Source of the DNA: Pontibacter sp. HSC-14F20
GTDB lineage: Bacteria > Bacteroidota > Bacteroidia > Cytophagales > Hymenobacteraceae
Reading direction: 5' to 3'
Length of the DNA: 64,000 bases
NCBI RefSeq assembly: GCF_019599265.1
Contig: NZ_JAHZTC010000002.1
Location: forward strand, 246,879-310,878
The stretch's first letter is position 1, and each line of letters starts with the position of its first letter. A program made the position numbers and the translations under genes. Of this stretch, positions 43,944 to 53,153 are shown in pieces. Below the pieces are notes generated by a model. It had not been told where the DNA came from. It saw only the letters and a list, made by a program, of their open reading frames with translations, and searched no databases.

Positions 43944-45626
43944 TTATTTGCTCGAAGATGATAAAGAAGGGTATAGAGCTTCTAAAGCCTTGTATAAAGG
44001 CTTATTGGCTACAGCTGAGATAGCATAAATGGGCCGGTCTTCCGCTGTAGAAAGGTTAGTAGTAATAGCCTGAATAAAGGCTTGTAATTGTACCTGACTT
44101 AAGGAAGGACAGTAAAAATTACTCAGAACGGCTGCCTGTGCCGATAATTCTAACTTTGAGTTCAAAGATGGTCTGGTGACGTTGGATTCACTTAGCCAGG
44201 CACAACCTAACAACTGCCCGTTTTCCTGCCAGGTATACACATGCTGACCAGTCTCGAGTCTGCGCATAGCATCGGACAGAAACTCCCACTTTGACACGAG
44301 GGTGGTAGTGGGGATATAGCAAAGCAAGTCCTTTAATTCATTTTTTTTGGCGGGTATACCTTGATGCTGACCTTTGGCAGGCTGCACACAGAATACTCGA
44401 ACCTCATTGGTTTTGACTATATTTTGAATATTTTTCTTTAGCAGCTGGAAAAGATTGCGTCTGTTGAGGAGCTTAACTTTTTCCTTAACAACTGCTGCAC
44501 GGTGACTCATATGCCTGATTTGATGTTGTGCTATACCTAATTTCGGTAATGTGTTTTTGAGATACTTTATTGAATTAAATTTTAGATTCTTGTTGAGAAT
44601 ATTTACCATGTTGCCAAATACCAATTCAGTAGAATGGGTAAAGTCTGTGGCAAGGCTCTCCTTGTATGGGTCGCTGCCCGGCGTCAGATCAAAGACTGCT
44701 ATACCTTCTTCTGCCAGCATTACACCAAGCATCAAAAAGTGTAATATACCAGGAGAGTGTTTAGCCTGCATCGGAGAGTGGGTGTTGATGCCTTGCAAAT
44801 GCACCCAGTTTCGGCCGGTTACGCCAACATTGGAGGCCACAATGGTGTCTTCCACTTTCAACAGTGTGACATGAAGCAACCCTAGCTTAAAAAGTTCATA
44901 CAGAAACGCTTTGCGACAGCTATCCTCCTCAAATGCCCGCTTGTTGTACATGGCCCCTTTCCTGAAATCACTCTGGATGGTGAGTTCATTCAACACCGAG
45001 CAAAATTCATCTGTATCGGTGATTCTGATAAAAGAAAGATTACCCTGACGTTTCAGGCGATTTAGCTTTTCCCTTCTGTTTTTCTTCCGTAGCTCTTGTG
45101 ACAGATTCTCCTTATCCAGACTAAGCAAAGGTTGCATAACAGTTCGCCGAAAGCAGTTTCTCTGCCATTCCAGGTCTGTTTCAAGCCATTGAAGTGGTGT
45201 GTTGGCTGGTACGAATTTTATGCTGATTTCTGACTGTGGAAACTGTTTAAGCAGTACTGTCAGGGCCTGCTTTATAAAGTTTGTACTATTCTCCTTATCT
45301 GTAAGCCATACCTGATACTCTGCCTGATTATCTCCTGCACCAACTAGCTGGCCGTTACTGCCTTGTGCCAGCGCTAAAAGACCGGTCAGCTTATCTCCGT
45401 GATTAGCTATTGCCAGGATCGGCAGGTAAGTTGCGTAATATGATTGGTACCAGGTATAAACAAAGTCCCTGCTTTGGAAAACAGTTGCCCAAGAGCAGGA
45501 GGTATAGAGTTTATCCCATTGCTGCTGGAAGTTTTGATCAGCAAGCACGGCCAGAGCTTCCTTTCCTGTCAGTAATTCAATGACATCTATTTGTTGTTTT
45601 TTGTTTTTCTGTAGCAGTGTATTCAT
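43944..45626 (-). CDS. GNAT acyltransferase paralog 1, CelD/BioF2-like (560 aa)
   Basis: First (closest to asnB) of four tandem homologues. Layout: N-terminal motif QQWDKLYTSCSWATVFQS, which also occurs in the other three; a CelD/FemAB-like acetyltransferase core (about 190-330) with SDFRKGAMYNKRAF, LLHVTLLKVEDTIVAS, INTHSP, AKHSPGILHFLML and FDLTPGSDPYKESLAT; then a basic hinge; and a C-terminal half-domain with SKWEFLSDAMRRLETGQHVY and LLGCAWLS. The F-D-L-T-P-G-x-D-P-Y-K motif is the family hallmark. Probable role: transfer of an acyl or aminoacyl group to a sugar amine. No membrane helix. Confidence 0.85.
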   Translation of the reverse strand: MNTLLQKNKKQQIDVIELLTGKEALAVLADQNFQQQWDKLYTSCSWATVFQSRDFVYTWYQSYYATYLPILAIANHGDKLTGLLALAQGSNGQLVGAGDNQAEYQVWLTDKENSTNFIKQALTVLLKQFPQSEISIKFVPANTPLQWLETDLEWQRNCFRRTVMQPLLSLDKENLSQELRKKNRREKLNRLKRQGNLSFIRITDTDEFCSVLNELTIQSDFRKGAMYNKRAFEEDSCRKAFLYELFKLGLLHVTLLKVEDTIVASNVGVTGRNWVHLQGINTHSPMQAKHSPGILHFLMLGVMLAEEGIAVFDLTPGSDPYKESLATDFTHSTELVFGNMVNILNKNLKFNSIKYLKNTLPKLGIAQHQIRHMSHRAAVVKEKVKLLNRRNLFQLLKKNIQNIVKTNEVRVFCVQPAKGQHQGIPAKKNELKDLLCYIPTTTLVSKWEFLSDAMRRLETGQHVYTWQENGQLLGCAWLSESNVTRPSLNSKLELSAQAAVLSNFYCPSLSQVQLQAFIQAITTNLSTAEDRPIYAISAVANKPLYKALEALYPSLSSSSK

Positions 45627-45651
45627 AGGAGATCTGACAGCTGTTGATTAA

Positions 45652-47391
45652 CTATAAAGATTTTGCCGTGTCAAATATTATTTTTTGTTCTTCCTGTTGT
45701 ACTCCATTGGACATTATGGCGCAAAATGCAGCTATTGTTGGGCTTGTGATCACGTATATAGGCTCCTCAGGACGATTGCTTTTTATTTTTGCACAAACCG
45801 CTTCTAAAAACATAGGCAGCCTGTTTTGGTAATCAGGCTGGAAATAAAGTCCATTTAGGACAGTACCAACTGTCGGGTACGCTAGCTTAGAAGCGTATAG
45901 ATTTTTCTTTTTAGTAGCTCCGCTTACCCAAATGCAGGCTTTCAAGGTGCCGTTCTCAGTATAAGTAAATACATGCTCCCCATGTTCAAGTCTGCACATA
46001 GCCTCTGCCAGAAATTCCCACCGGGTTTTTAGCGTGTGACCTGCAGTAAAATTTAGAAGATCTTTTATATTGTTTTGACTAATATTTACATACGTAGATT
46101 TTGAAAGGATTCTATTGTTATCTGTATTTATTTTATAAATTTTTTCTTTTTCCCTAGATAGTGTATCTCTTACAGCTTCTTTGAGCCACGTTTTGAAGTC
46201 TTGCTGGCTTAAAAGACGCCACTTTTCCATCATAAGCTTTTTGCTTCTCCTAAAACGGGTCCTGGATGATTTATAGTCAATGCCAATTTTTAAAGCGCTC
46301 TCATTGATCAGTTTCTTGATGGAATTTGGCACGTTTAAAATGGACTTAGCCTTGCTCTTGATTATAAGCGCATAAACCTGATCTTCTGAATTAGCCAACC
46401 TTTGTTTATAAGGCTGATCTCCGGTAGATAAGTCAAGCATCTCGTAACCCGCACTGGCAAGTTGCTGTGCCAGCATGATGAAGCTGGTAAATCCGGGAGA
46501 GTAAGCAGCGAAAGTTGGGGCGTGGGTATTAATTCCTGCACCATGAACCCATCTATCTTTACCGATGGTAGCTATTAGTGAAGCCACAATCTTATCATTC
46601 ATTTTCAGTACCGAAACATGGAGCATTTTCAATTTGAAAAGGTCCAGTAAGAAGTCTTTTTTTTGAGGGTCTGATCTGAATGGTAACATGTTGAGTGTAG
46701 CCCCTTTCCTAAAGTCATATTGGTCCATCATCTCGTCAAACATGTCCGACAATATATCAATGCAGGTGACGTGCTCAAATGTAAGTTCGCCTAAACGCTT
46801 AAGCCGGTTACGGTTTTCCTTGAACTGCTTTTTGGTGTAGAGTTTTGATAGTTCAGGGTGTGTTAGGTCAACTAGCGGACGATCATAAGATTTCAATACC
46901 GTTAATGCTCTCCACTGCTCATCTGTTTCAAGCCATTTGAGAGGGGTATGTGGTGGTAGCTGGAACAGATTGATGGTATAGCCAGGAAAATGTTCCCGTA
47001 CTTTATGGAGCGCTGATTTAATAAACGATTCCTTATTATACTCTTCGGCTAGCCAGGTATGATAGTAAGCGTCAGTTGAGCCCGCACCGTTTATCTCCAA
47101 TTGCTTAAGGTTCATACAGAGATTCAGTATACCTGTAACCCTGTTCCCTCTGTAGGAGGTAATTAAAATGGGAATGTATTGCTTCTTGTACAGTTTATAC
47201 CAAGCATTAGTGTAGTTAGGGGTTTGAAATACAGTAGCCCAGTGGCAAGACTGGTAGAGTGAATTCCATTCGACCTGGAAATTCTCATCTAAAAGTATTT
47301 TCAGCGCGTCTTCTCCCGCGCTTAACTCAATCTTATCTTCTACTTCAGGGTATAAAGTGTTGCTTTCTGTATCGGTATATGTGCCTTTCAT
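45652..47391 (-). CDS. GNAT acyltransferase paralog 2, CelD/BioF2-like (579 aa)
   Basis: Same layout as its neighbours: VEWNSLYQSCHWATVFQTPN, YDFRKGATLNMLPFR, LLDLFKLKMLHVSVLKMNDK, AAYSPGFTSFIML and C-terminal TRWEFLAEAMCRLEHGEHVF. The hallmark reads MLDLSTGDQPYKQRLAN, so the usual T-P-G-G is reduced to S-T-G. This is the most diverged of the four at the acyl-donor motif, and it may use a different donor. Its C-terminus is followed closely (25 bp) by paralog 1. Confidence 0.84.
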   Translation of the reverse strand: MKGTYTDTESNTLYPEVEDKIELSAGEDALKILLDENFQVEWNSLYQSCHWATVFQTPNYTNAWYKLYKKQYIPILITSYRGNRVTGILNLCMNLKQLEINGAGSTDAYYHTWLAEEYNKESFIKSALHKVREHFPGYTINLFQLPPHTPLKWLETDEQWRALTVLKSYDRPLVDLTHPELSKLYTKKQFKENRNRLKRLGELTFEHVTCIDILSDMFDEMMDQYDFRKGATLNMLPFRSDPQKKDFLLDLFKLKMLHVSVLKMNDKIVASLIATIGKDRWVHGAGINTHAPTFAAYSPGFTSFIMLAQQLASAGYEMLDLSTGDQPYKQRLANSEDQVYALIIKSKAKSILNVPNSIKKLINESALKIGIDYKSSRTRFRRSKKLMMEKWRLLSQQDFKTWLKEAVRDTLSREKEKIYKINTDNNRILSKSTYVNISQNNIKDLLNFTAGHTLKTRWEFLAEAMCRLEHGEHVFTYTENGTLKACIWVSGATKKKNLYASKLAYPTVGTVLNGLYFQPDYQNRLPMFLEAVCAKIKSNRPEEPIYVITSPTIAAFCAIMSNGVQQEEQKIIFDTAKSL

Positions 47392-47453
47392 ACTAAATTG
47401 ATATGAGGTTAAGATTTTAACTGAAGCTTAGCGAAGTATTTAAGCATGGTGGG

Positions 47454-49145
47454 TTATGGGACTGACTTAAACCCTGCTTTAAGGAGCAATTCGTTGGACG
47501 ATAGATCTATTGCATACAATTCAGGCTCGTGAGTATCCCGAGCGATAATCACAGCTACATTTTCAAGAAACTGCTCAAACTGATCGCTAGCCTCAGGATG
47601 GCAGTAAAAATGCATTAAAGCAGGTATATTAATCAGGGATGGCTCTTGGGGGTGAATAAAATCTGTGTAGCTAAACCAGGCACAGGCCATCAGGCGTTCT
47701 CCTTCTGTCCAGGTATAGGCGTGCTGCCCTGTTTCAAAAAGCCGCATTGTATTTTCCAAAAATTCCCAACGGGTCAATTCTGTGTCTTTCTCAAAGTTCA
47801 GTATATCCCTTAGGCTGTTCTTTTGGATATGCATTTCTGAAAGGGGTAAGTCGGCCTTTAAGTGCTTGACATATAATTGCTTCTGATTCTTATCTCTCCC
47901 TACAAGCTGACCGATCGCTCTGGCATAGCCAGTCTTTTTAGCTTTCTTAAGTCGGTTCTTTAACAGGTATAGATATTTCTTGATCTGAAGCTCAACAGTC
48001 ATAGGGCGCCTTCCGGTTCTGACCAGATAGTCTTGCAATTCTTTCTTGATAAGCCTTTTGAGGCGTAAGACTTTGCTGCCTGTTATGAGCAATCCGTATA
48101 CCTGATCATGACTAGTCGCCAGACGCTCTTTATAAGTGTCTCCGCCTGGGGTTAGGTCAAATACTTCAGCCCCTTCCTGAGCCAGGAGCTGCCCCAGATT
48201 AAGAAAGTGTAGGATGCCAGGAGAATGCTTGGCATAGAAAGGAGAGTGTGTGTTAATGCCTTGCAGGTATACCCAGCCGCGATCTGCCACCGCCACCATA
48301 GAGCCAATTATATCCTCATTCACTTTTAGCAGCGTGACGTGTAGGAGCCCCAATCTAAATAACTCCTTCATAAACTCGGCTTTGAGCGGCTTGTCCCTGA
48401 ACTGGTTTTTGTTGAACAGGCCCCCCTGTCTGAAATCAAATTGCAAGGAAAGCTCCGGCAAAACAGACTCGAACACTTCAGGCTCGGTCACTTTCTCAAA
48501 CTTTACAGTACCTAATTTTTTTAAACGGTTGAGTTTGGTCTTATACTGGTTATTGATTCGGAATGCCCTCTCTGCTAAAGGACTTTTTATATCCAGTAAG
48601 GGGCGCCTGAAGGACTGCTTTACACTAAGACTTCTCCATTTGTGGTTGTGATCGAGCCAGGCTAATGGTATTGCTGGTGGCAAGAACCTGAAGATAACTT
48701 TTGCTTTCGGGTATTCTTGTAGAAGTTTGGTAAGTGCCATGGTAATAAAAGATTCACATACAGCCGGTTCAGCGATCCAGCACTGGTACTCCGCTTCGTA
48801 CTCACCTGCACCTACAAATCTCACACTGCCCTGTTTGCTTTCAGCATTGGTCTTGTCTGAAGCCGGAATTGCCATGGCCAATAAGCCAGTCAGCCTATTC
48901 TCTTGCTCTGACTTGAACAGAACAGGTATGTAATCGCTTCTGAACACGTGATACCACGAGGCGATAAATTCCCAACTTTGGAACGCTGTCGCCCAAGAGC
49001 ATTCCATATAAAGTTTAGTCCAGGCCTGCTTAAATTCGATGTTGTCTAATAGCCTATAAACCTGATCACCAACCAGCATTTCCACATGGTTTGGTTGTTC
49101 AATAATAGGGTGCGCAATCATTGCACCACTTACATTTTCCATCAT
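47454..49145 (-). CDS. GNAT acyltransferase paralog 3, CelD/BioF2-like (563 aa)
   Basis: Homologue with KQAWTKLYMECSWATAFQSW, FDFRQGGLFNKNQFRD, LLHVTLLKVNEDIIGSMVA, INTHSPFYAKHSPGILHFL, the intact hallmark FDLTPGGDTYKERLAT and C-terminal TRWEFLENTMRLFETGQHAY. The central hinge is very basic (LRLKRLIKKELQDYL and LYLLKNRLKKAKK). It shares most with paralog 1 in the core, which suggests a more recent common copy. Separated from paralog 2 by 62 bp. Confidence 0.85.
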   Translation of the reverse strand: MMENVSGAMIAHPIIEQPNHVEMLVGDQVYRLLDNIEFKQAWTKLYMECSWATAFQSWEFIASWYHVFRSDYIPVLFKSEQENRLTGLLAMAIPASDKTNAESKQGSVRFVGAGEYEAEYQCWIAEPAVCESFITMALTKLLQEYPKAKVIFRFLPPAIPLAWLDHNHKWRSLSVKQSFRRPLLDIKSPLAERAFRINNQYKTKLNRLKKLGTVKFEKVTEPEVFESVLPELSLQFDFRQGGLFNKNQFRDKPLKAEFMKELFRLGLLHVTLLKVNEDIIGSMVAVADRGWVYLQGINTHSPFYAKHSPGILHFLNLGQLLAQEGAEVFDLTPGGDTYKERLATSHDQVYGLLITGSKVLRLKRLIKKELQDYLVRTGRRPMTVELQIKKYLYLLKNRLKKAKKTGYARAIGQLVGRDKNQKQLYVKHLKADLPLSEMHIQKNSLRDILNFEKDTELTRWEFLENTMRLFETGQHAYTWTEGERLMACAWFSYTDFIHPQEPSLINIPALMHFYCHPEASDQFEQFLENVAVIIARDTHEPELYAIDLSSNELLLKAGFKSVP

Positions 49146-49187
49146 CTTTTTTGTGATAAGGTGTGTAACAAGTTGAGCCGCTCCAGC

Positions 49188-50864
49188 TCAATCATGGGCA
49201 CTAGGAGGTGATTCTCTAGTTATTTGAAAGCCTGCCCGATTCATGGTTTTCATAAGCTGTATGTCTTGGCTAGGTATAGACAAGTATACCTGTGCACTTG
49301 ACGTATTGATATTGATAAGAAAAGCAACAGACGCAAGAAATTCCCTGATCTGAGCAACGACTGAAGGGTGGACGTAAAAATCCTGCAGGTAAAATGCTTG
49401 GCAATCCGCTGCTGTTAATTGGAAATCAGAAGCGTGTGCCACTTGTTTATTATACCAGGCACAAAAGAGCAAGGTACCTTGATCAGAGATTGTGTAAACT
49501 TGCGCTCCCAGTTCCAGGCTTCGCATCGCGTTTTCCAAAAATTCCCAGCGGGTGCGCACGCTCCCCTGCATCCTATAATTAAGCAGATCGCTCAGGCAGT
49601 TTTTATTGACAGACAAATTGTTGCCTAACTTCGTCAGATTAAGTTTGTCATGGTAGACTTTTTCCTGATCATTTGCCCACAGCTTTCTTACGCTACGAAC
49701 CAGCTCATGGGTCAGGCCACGCTCCTTTATAAAGTATAATTGTCTTTTTAAGCTAAGTTCAATTGACATTGTCCTGATTCCCTTTTCAGTAAGGCGCTGG
49801 TAGATCAGTTTTCTTAATTGTCGTTTCAGATGATAGATCCTGGAATTGGTCGCAACCAGGATATGTACCTGATCATGCTGTGTTGCCAGCCGGTCTTTGT
49901 AAGGATCGCCACCTGGCGTCAGATCAAAGGAGCTTATCCCATCGTTTACGAATTGCTGAGAAAGCATCAGGAAATGCACATAGCCCGGGGAGTAGCTGGC
50001 AAACAATGGAGAATGAAAATTAATGCCGCCTAAATTTGCTCTGTTCTTACTTATCAAAGCGGCTACAGAAGCAACCATTTCATCTCCAGCTTTCAACACC
50101 GTTACGTGAAGAATTTTGCGCCTGAATAGTTCTAGCAGAAACTCTCTGTTGATTGGGTCACTACGGAATGGGTTTTTATTGTACATGGCTCCCTGCCTGA
50201 AATCATAATAAATCGATAGTTCATCCAAGGCATCATTGAAGGCGGCTTCATCAGTTATTTGTGTAAACTCACCAATCTGATTCATACGGCTTACCCTTTT
50301 CCGGTCTCTTCGCGAGACAGAGAAGTCAGACATTACTACCAACGGGCGGGTCAGGGGGTATAGGGTGCAGGAGTTTTGCCACTGCGGTTCCATTTTTGCC
50401 CATTCAATGGGCGTGTTTGGAGGCAGGTGGCGCAGCATTAGATCAGTGTTCGGGAATTCATGCATGAGTGCTTTCAAAGCACCACTTATAAACGAGTTCC
50501 CATTGTTGTCTGTGGCTAGCCATGTTTGGTAATCTGATTCATAATGACCCGCACCAACGATAAATAACTTGCTGTTAGACTTTTGAAGGGGTAGCGCCAA
50601 TGTGAGTAAGCCAGTTAGTATTCCTTCCTTCTGCTCTCTTATTATTATTGGCTTGTAGGCATGCCTGTAAAGTTTGTACCAAGCGATGACAAAATCAGGA
50701 CTTTGAAATACTGTGGCCCAATGGCAGGATTGATAGAGAGAATGCCATTCGGCTAGAAAAGAGCTCACCTCCATTAAGCTCATCACATCTTCGCCGGCAA
50801 AAAGCTCCGGCTTATTGTCTCTTTGTCCGATTTTTACATTCTCGTAAGCATTTTCTTTAAGCAT
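49188..50864 (-). CDS. GNAT acyltransferase paralog 4, CelD/BioF2-like (558 aa)
   Basis: The upstream-most of the four: AEWHSLYQSCHWATVFQSPD, YDFRQGAMYNKNPFRSDP, ILHVTVLKAGDEMVASVAAL, INFHSPLFASYSPGYVHFL, hallmark FDLTPGGDPYKDRLATQ and C-terminal TRWEFLENAMRSLELGAQVY. Together with the others it forms a 7-kb tandem array of one family. Such arrays arise by duplication and usually mean that each copy works on a different acceptor position or acyl donor. It follows the DUF354 gene by 30 bp. Confidence 0.85.
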   Translation of the reverse strand: MLKENAYENVKIGQRDNKPELFAGEDVMSLMEVSSFLAEWHSLYQSCHWATVFQSPDFVIAWYKLYRHAYKPIIIREQKEGILTGLLTLALPLQKSNSKLFIVGAGHYESDYQTWLATDNNGNSFISGALKALMHEFPNTDLMLRHLPPNTPIEWAKMEPQWQNSCTLYPLTRPLVVMSDFSVSRRDRKRVSRMNQIGEFTQITDEAAFNDALDELSIYYDFRQGAMYNKNPFRSDPINREFLLELFRRKILHVTVLKAGDEMVASVAALISKNRANLGGINFHSPLFASYSPGYVHFLMLSQQFVNDGISSFDLTPGGDPYKDRLATQHDQVHILVATNSRIYHLKRQLRKLIYQRLTEKGIRTMSIELSLKRQLYFIKERGLTHELVRSVRKLWANDQEKVYHDKLNLTKLGNNLSVNKNCLSDLLNYRMQGSVRTRWEFLENAMRSLELGAQVYTISDQGTLLFCAWYNKQVAHASDFQLTAADCQAFYLQDFYVHPSVVAQIREFLASVAFLININTSSAQVYLSIPSQDIQLMKTMNRAGFQITRESPPSAHD

Positions 50865-50894
50865 GTTTTTCTAGCGGTCTGGGGTGCAAACAGT

Positions 50895-51986
50895 TTATCT
50901 ATTAGTCAGGGAAACATTGGAAAAACTTTCTTCAGGTACAGGTAATTGGTTCAAGTTGTATTGGAGCACCTGATCAATCATAAACTCTGTCGTATTGATG
51001 CATTCAGACACAATCCGGTCACGAACCTTTTTGTATCTATGCTGGCTGTTATCATCTTCTAAGATTGAAACAGCTCGTTCAATAGCTTTCTGCTGATCTG
51101 CTTCACTTTCGGTGAAGTTGTAGACGATGCCATACCTGCTCTCTTCATCGTCTGTATAGCCTCTTCCATCGTTGTCCATAAAAATGGAAGGGGTGCCTAA
51201 AACGGCTGCCTCAGAGGCCATGGTGGCGCTCTCTCCGAATAGTAAGCTGCTATAGTAGATGGCATCGTGCATCTTGTCAAACGGGATGGAGATACGGTAC
51301 TGCTCCAGGTCCTCAGGAAGCTGGCCTTCTGAAGTGACAAATACCCGCGCTAGTTTCGACAGCGCCAGCACAGCTTTACGCTTGTTGGCAAGCGACATGC
51401 CCGTGTGGTTAAAATCATGAGCTGCTGCCCAGGAGACAAAACGCACGATCACAAACTTTTCATCTTCCCGCACCTGCAGTAACTCCAGTATTTCAGGGTT
51501 TGGCTTGTAGTAGGCAGGGTGCAGATAGGCAAGTTCCATATATCCCTTGAAGCGCACCTGTTTCTGTCCTAAATCAGTACGATAGCAGGAGGGGGTAAAC
51601 ACTTTGGTGGCAAAAGGAATGGTTAGTTTATGGTGAAGTGTGGCATGCTCTGTATCACTAAACACAAGGGATGGCTTACCCATCAAGGCGGCAACCTGCG
51701 AAGGGTAGGGGTGTAGGAAATTAAGAAAAAGGTCGGGTTTAAAGGATGATGCAATCTGCAGTAATTTGTAATCAGCATAGAGCAGGTATAGGAACTTACC
51801 AATCTTGCCATCCTTGCCTTTTCCTCTGTTGATGAAAGAAATCTGGTATAGGTTCAAGAGTCTTTGTGCCATCTCTTTGTCCCGCGAAACGAAGAGAACG
51901 GCGTGGCCTTTCTCCACCATAAGCTTCGAGAAATTTCTGAAGTAATGTACATGGGCAGGGTGATTGATGTCGATAAGTATCCTCAT
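50895..51986 (-). CDS. DUF354 family glycosyltransferase-fold protein (363 aa)
   Basis: The opening MRILIDINHPAHVHYFRNF is the DUF354 signature, and the protein has the two Rossmann halves of the GT-B / UDP-GlcNAc 2-epimerase fold. Further landmarks are KPSLVFSDTEHATLHH, FVIVRFVSWAAAHDFNH and the C-terminal GESATMASEAAVLGTPSIF loop, which corresponds to the nucleotide-sugar binding region of GT-B enzymes. Its reaction is unknown; a sugar-nucleotide epimerase or a transferase are both possible. Members are common in exopolysaccharide clusters. Confidence 0.85.
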   Translation of the reverse strand: MRILIDINHPAHVHYFRNFSKLMVEKGHAVLFVSRDKEMAQRLLNLYQISFINRGKGKDGKIGKFLYLLYADYKLLQIASSFKPDLFLNFLHPYPSQVAALMGKPSLVFSDTEHATLHHKLTIPFATKVFTPSCYRTDLGQKQVRFKGYMELAYLHPAYYKPNPEILELLQVREDEKFVIVRFVSWAAAHDFNHTGMSLANKRKAVLALSKLARVFVTSEGQLPEDLEQYRISIPFDKMHDAIYYSSLLFGESATMASEAAVLGTPSIFMDNDGRGYTDDEESRYGIVYNFTESEADQQKAIERAVSILEDDNSQHRYKKVRDRIVSECINTTEFMIDQVLQYNLNQLPVPEESFSNVSLTNR

Positions 51987-52001
51987 AATAAGAAGGTTTT
52001 T

Positions 52002-53057
52002 TCAGAAAGACCGAGTATGTAATAGCCTGTCAGCGTTTGTATTGCAGGTGAGTTGAGCAGCAGTTTTTTCTACTTCTATCTCGGGAAGCGGCACATGCTT
52101 CTGGTAAATACTGATCACCTTTTGGGCGATGGTGTCAGCGTCGAGTCCCAGCTTTTCAATTCGATCCCTACCTGAGGTTCTTCCTTTAGTTTGAGCAAAC
52201 TCCAGTGCGCGTCCTATCTTTTCAGCAAAGTCCGCCACCTCAAACGAAGCCAGGTAGCAGCCTTCAGTGTCTCCCATTACCCACTTAATGTCACCTACGT
52301 CAGTAGCAACGATGGGGCAGTTGCAAGCCATTGCCTCTTTGATTACATTGGGCGAACCTTCCATAAAGGAGGGTACTACCAATACATCAGCCGAATTCAT
52401 ATACTTAGGTATAGCCTGGTGGGGAATCGGGAAGGGGTTGATGAGCTGCACATCCGGCAGTGCTAGGTAGGCTACCGCCTGCTGAGCCAAAGGATAATTC
52501 TTGCCGACCCTTTCCTGGCTTCCTAGAAATAATACTAGTTTCTTTGACGGATCCAGGCCTAACGCTTCACGATAGCCTTCAGGGTTTGGATTGAAGGTGG
52601 TAATGTCTATCCCATTTGGTACGACATAAGATTTATTTTTTTGGTAGACATATTTCTCCAGATTAGCTGACTTGGAAATAATGGCTTTGACGAAAGGTTG
52701 AATCAGAATAGATGACAAAATGAAAAACCTGCTGCTAAACCTGATTTTATTTACACCAATGTAGTCGCCTTGTGCGTCATCGCCCATAAGTGAGAGTATA
52801 ACCGGTGTGTCACCTCCACCCAACACGGCAGTCCATCCAGAAAGTGAGAAGTGAGCATGTATGAGATCATATTGGTGATGCTTCAGGTGTTGGCGTAACT
52901 GCCCGACTGCTTTCAGATAGCCTCGCAGGCCTTTGCCTTTAATTGGAAAATACGCTACCTCTATACCTGCATTCTGCAACGAGTCTCCCTGTGCCTTAAT
53001 GAATGGCGCGATATCGAAGCTTTTAGAATTGCCGCTGCACACAAAAAGTACTTTCAT
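52002..53057 (-). CDS. Family 4 glycosyltransferase (351 aa)
   Basis: Retaining GT-B transferase: N-terminal MKVLFVCSGNSKSFDIAPF, acceptor domain with HYDLIHAHFSLSG, then the nucleotide-sugar half with VVPNGIDITTFNP, KLVLFLGSQERVGKNYPLA and the E-x7-E motif PSFMEGSPNVIKEAMACNCP. It lies 15 bp upstream of the DUF354 gene and downstream of the polymerase gene, inside the repeat-unit assembly block. Confidence 0.93.
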   Translation of the reverse strand: MKVLFVCSGNSKSFDIAPFIKAQGDSLQNAGIEVAYFPIKGKGLRGYLKAVGQLRQHLKHHQYDLIHAHFSLSGWTAVLGGGDTPVILSLMGDDAQGDYIGVNKIRFSSRFFILSSILIQPFVKAIISKSANLEKYVYQKNKSYVVPNGIDITTFNPNPEGYREALGLDPSKKLVLFLGSQERVGKNYPLAQQAVAYLALPDVQLINPFPIPHQAIPKYMNSADVLVVPSFMEGSPNVIKEAMACNCPIVATDVGDIKWVMGDTEGCYLASFEVADFAEKIGRALEFAQTKGRTSGRDRIEKLGLDADTIAQKVISIYQKHVPLPEIEVEKTAAQLTCNTNADRLLHTRSF

Positions 53058-53153
53058 AGAATTATAATGTAGTAAGGAAGGGCAACACCAAACTTGCCCG
53101 GTACCGGTTAAAAAATAGGTATTTCAGGTATAGCTAAGGCTACTTATTTGCAC

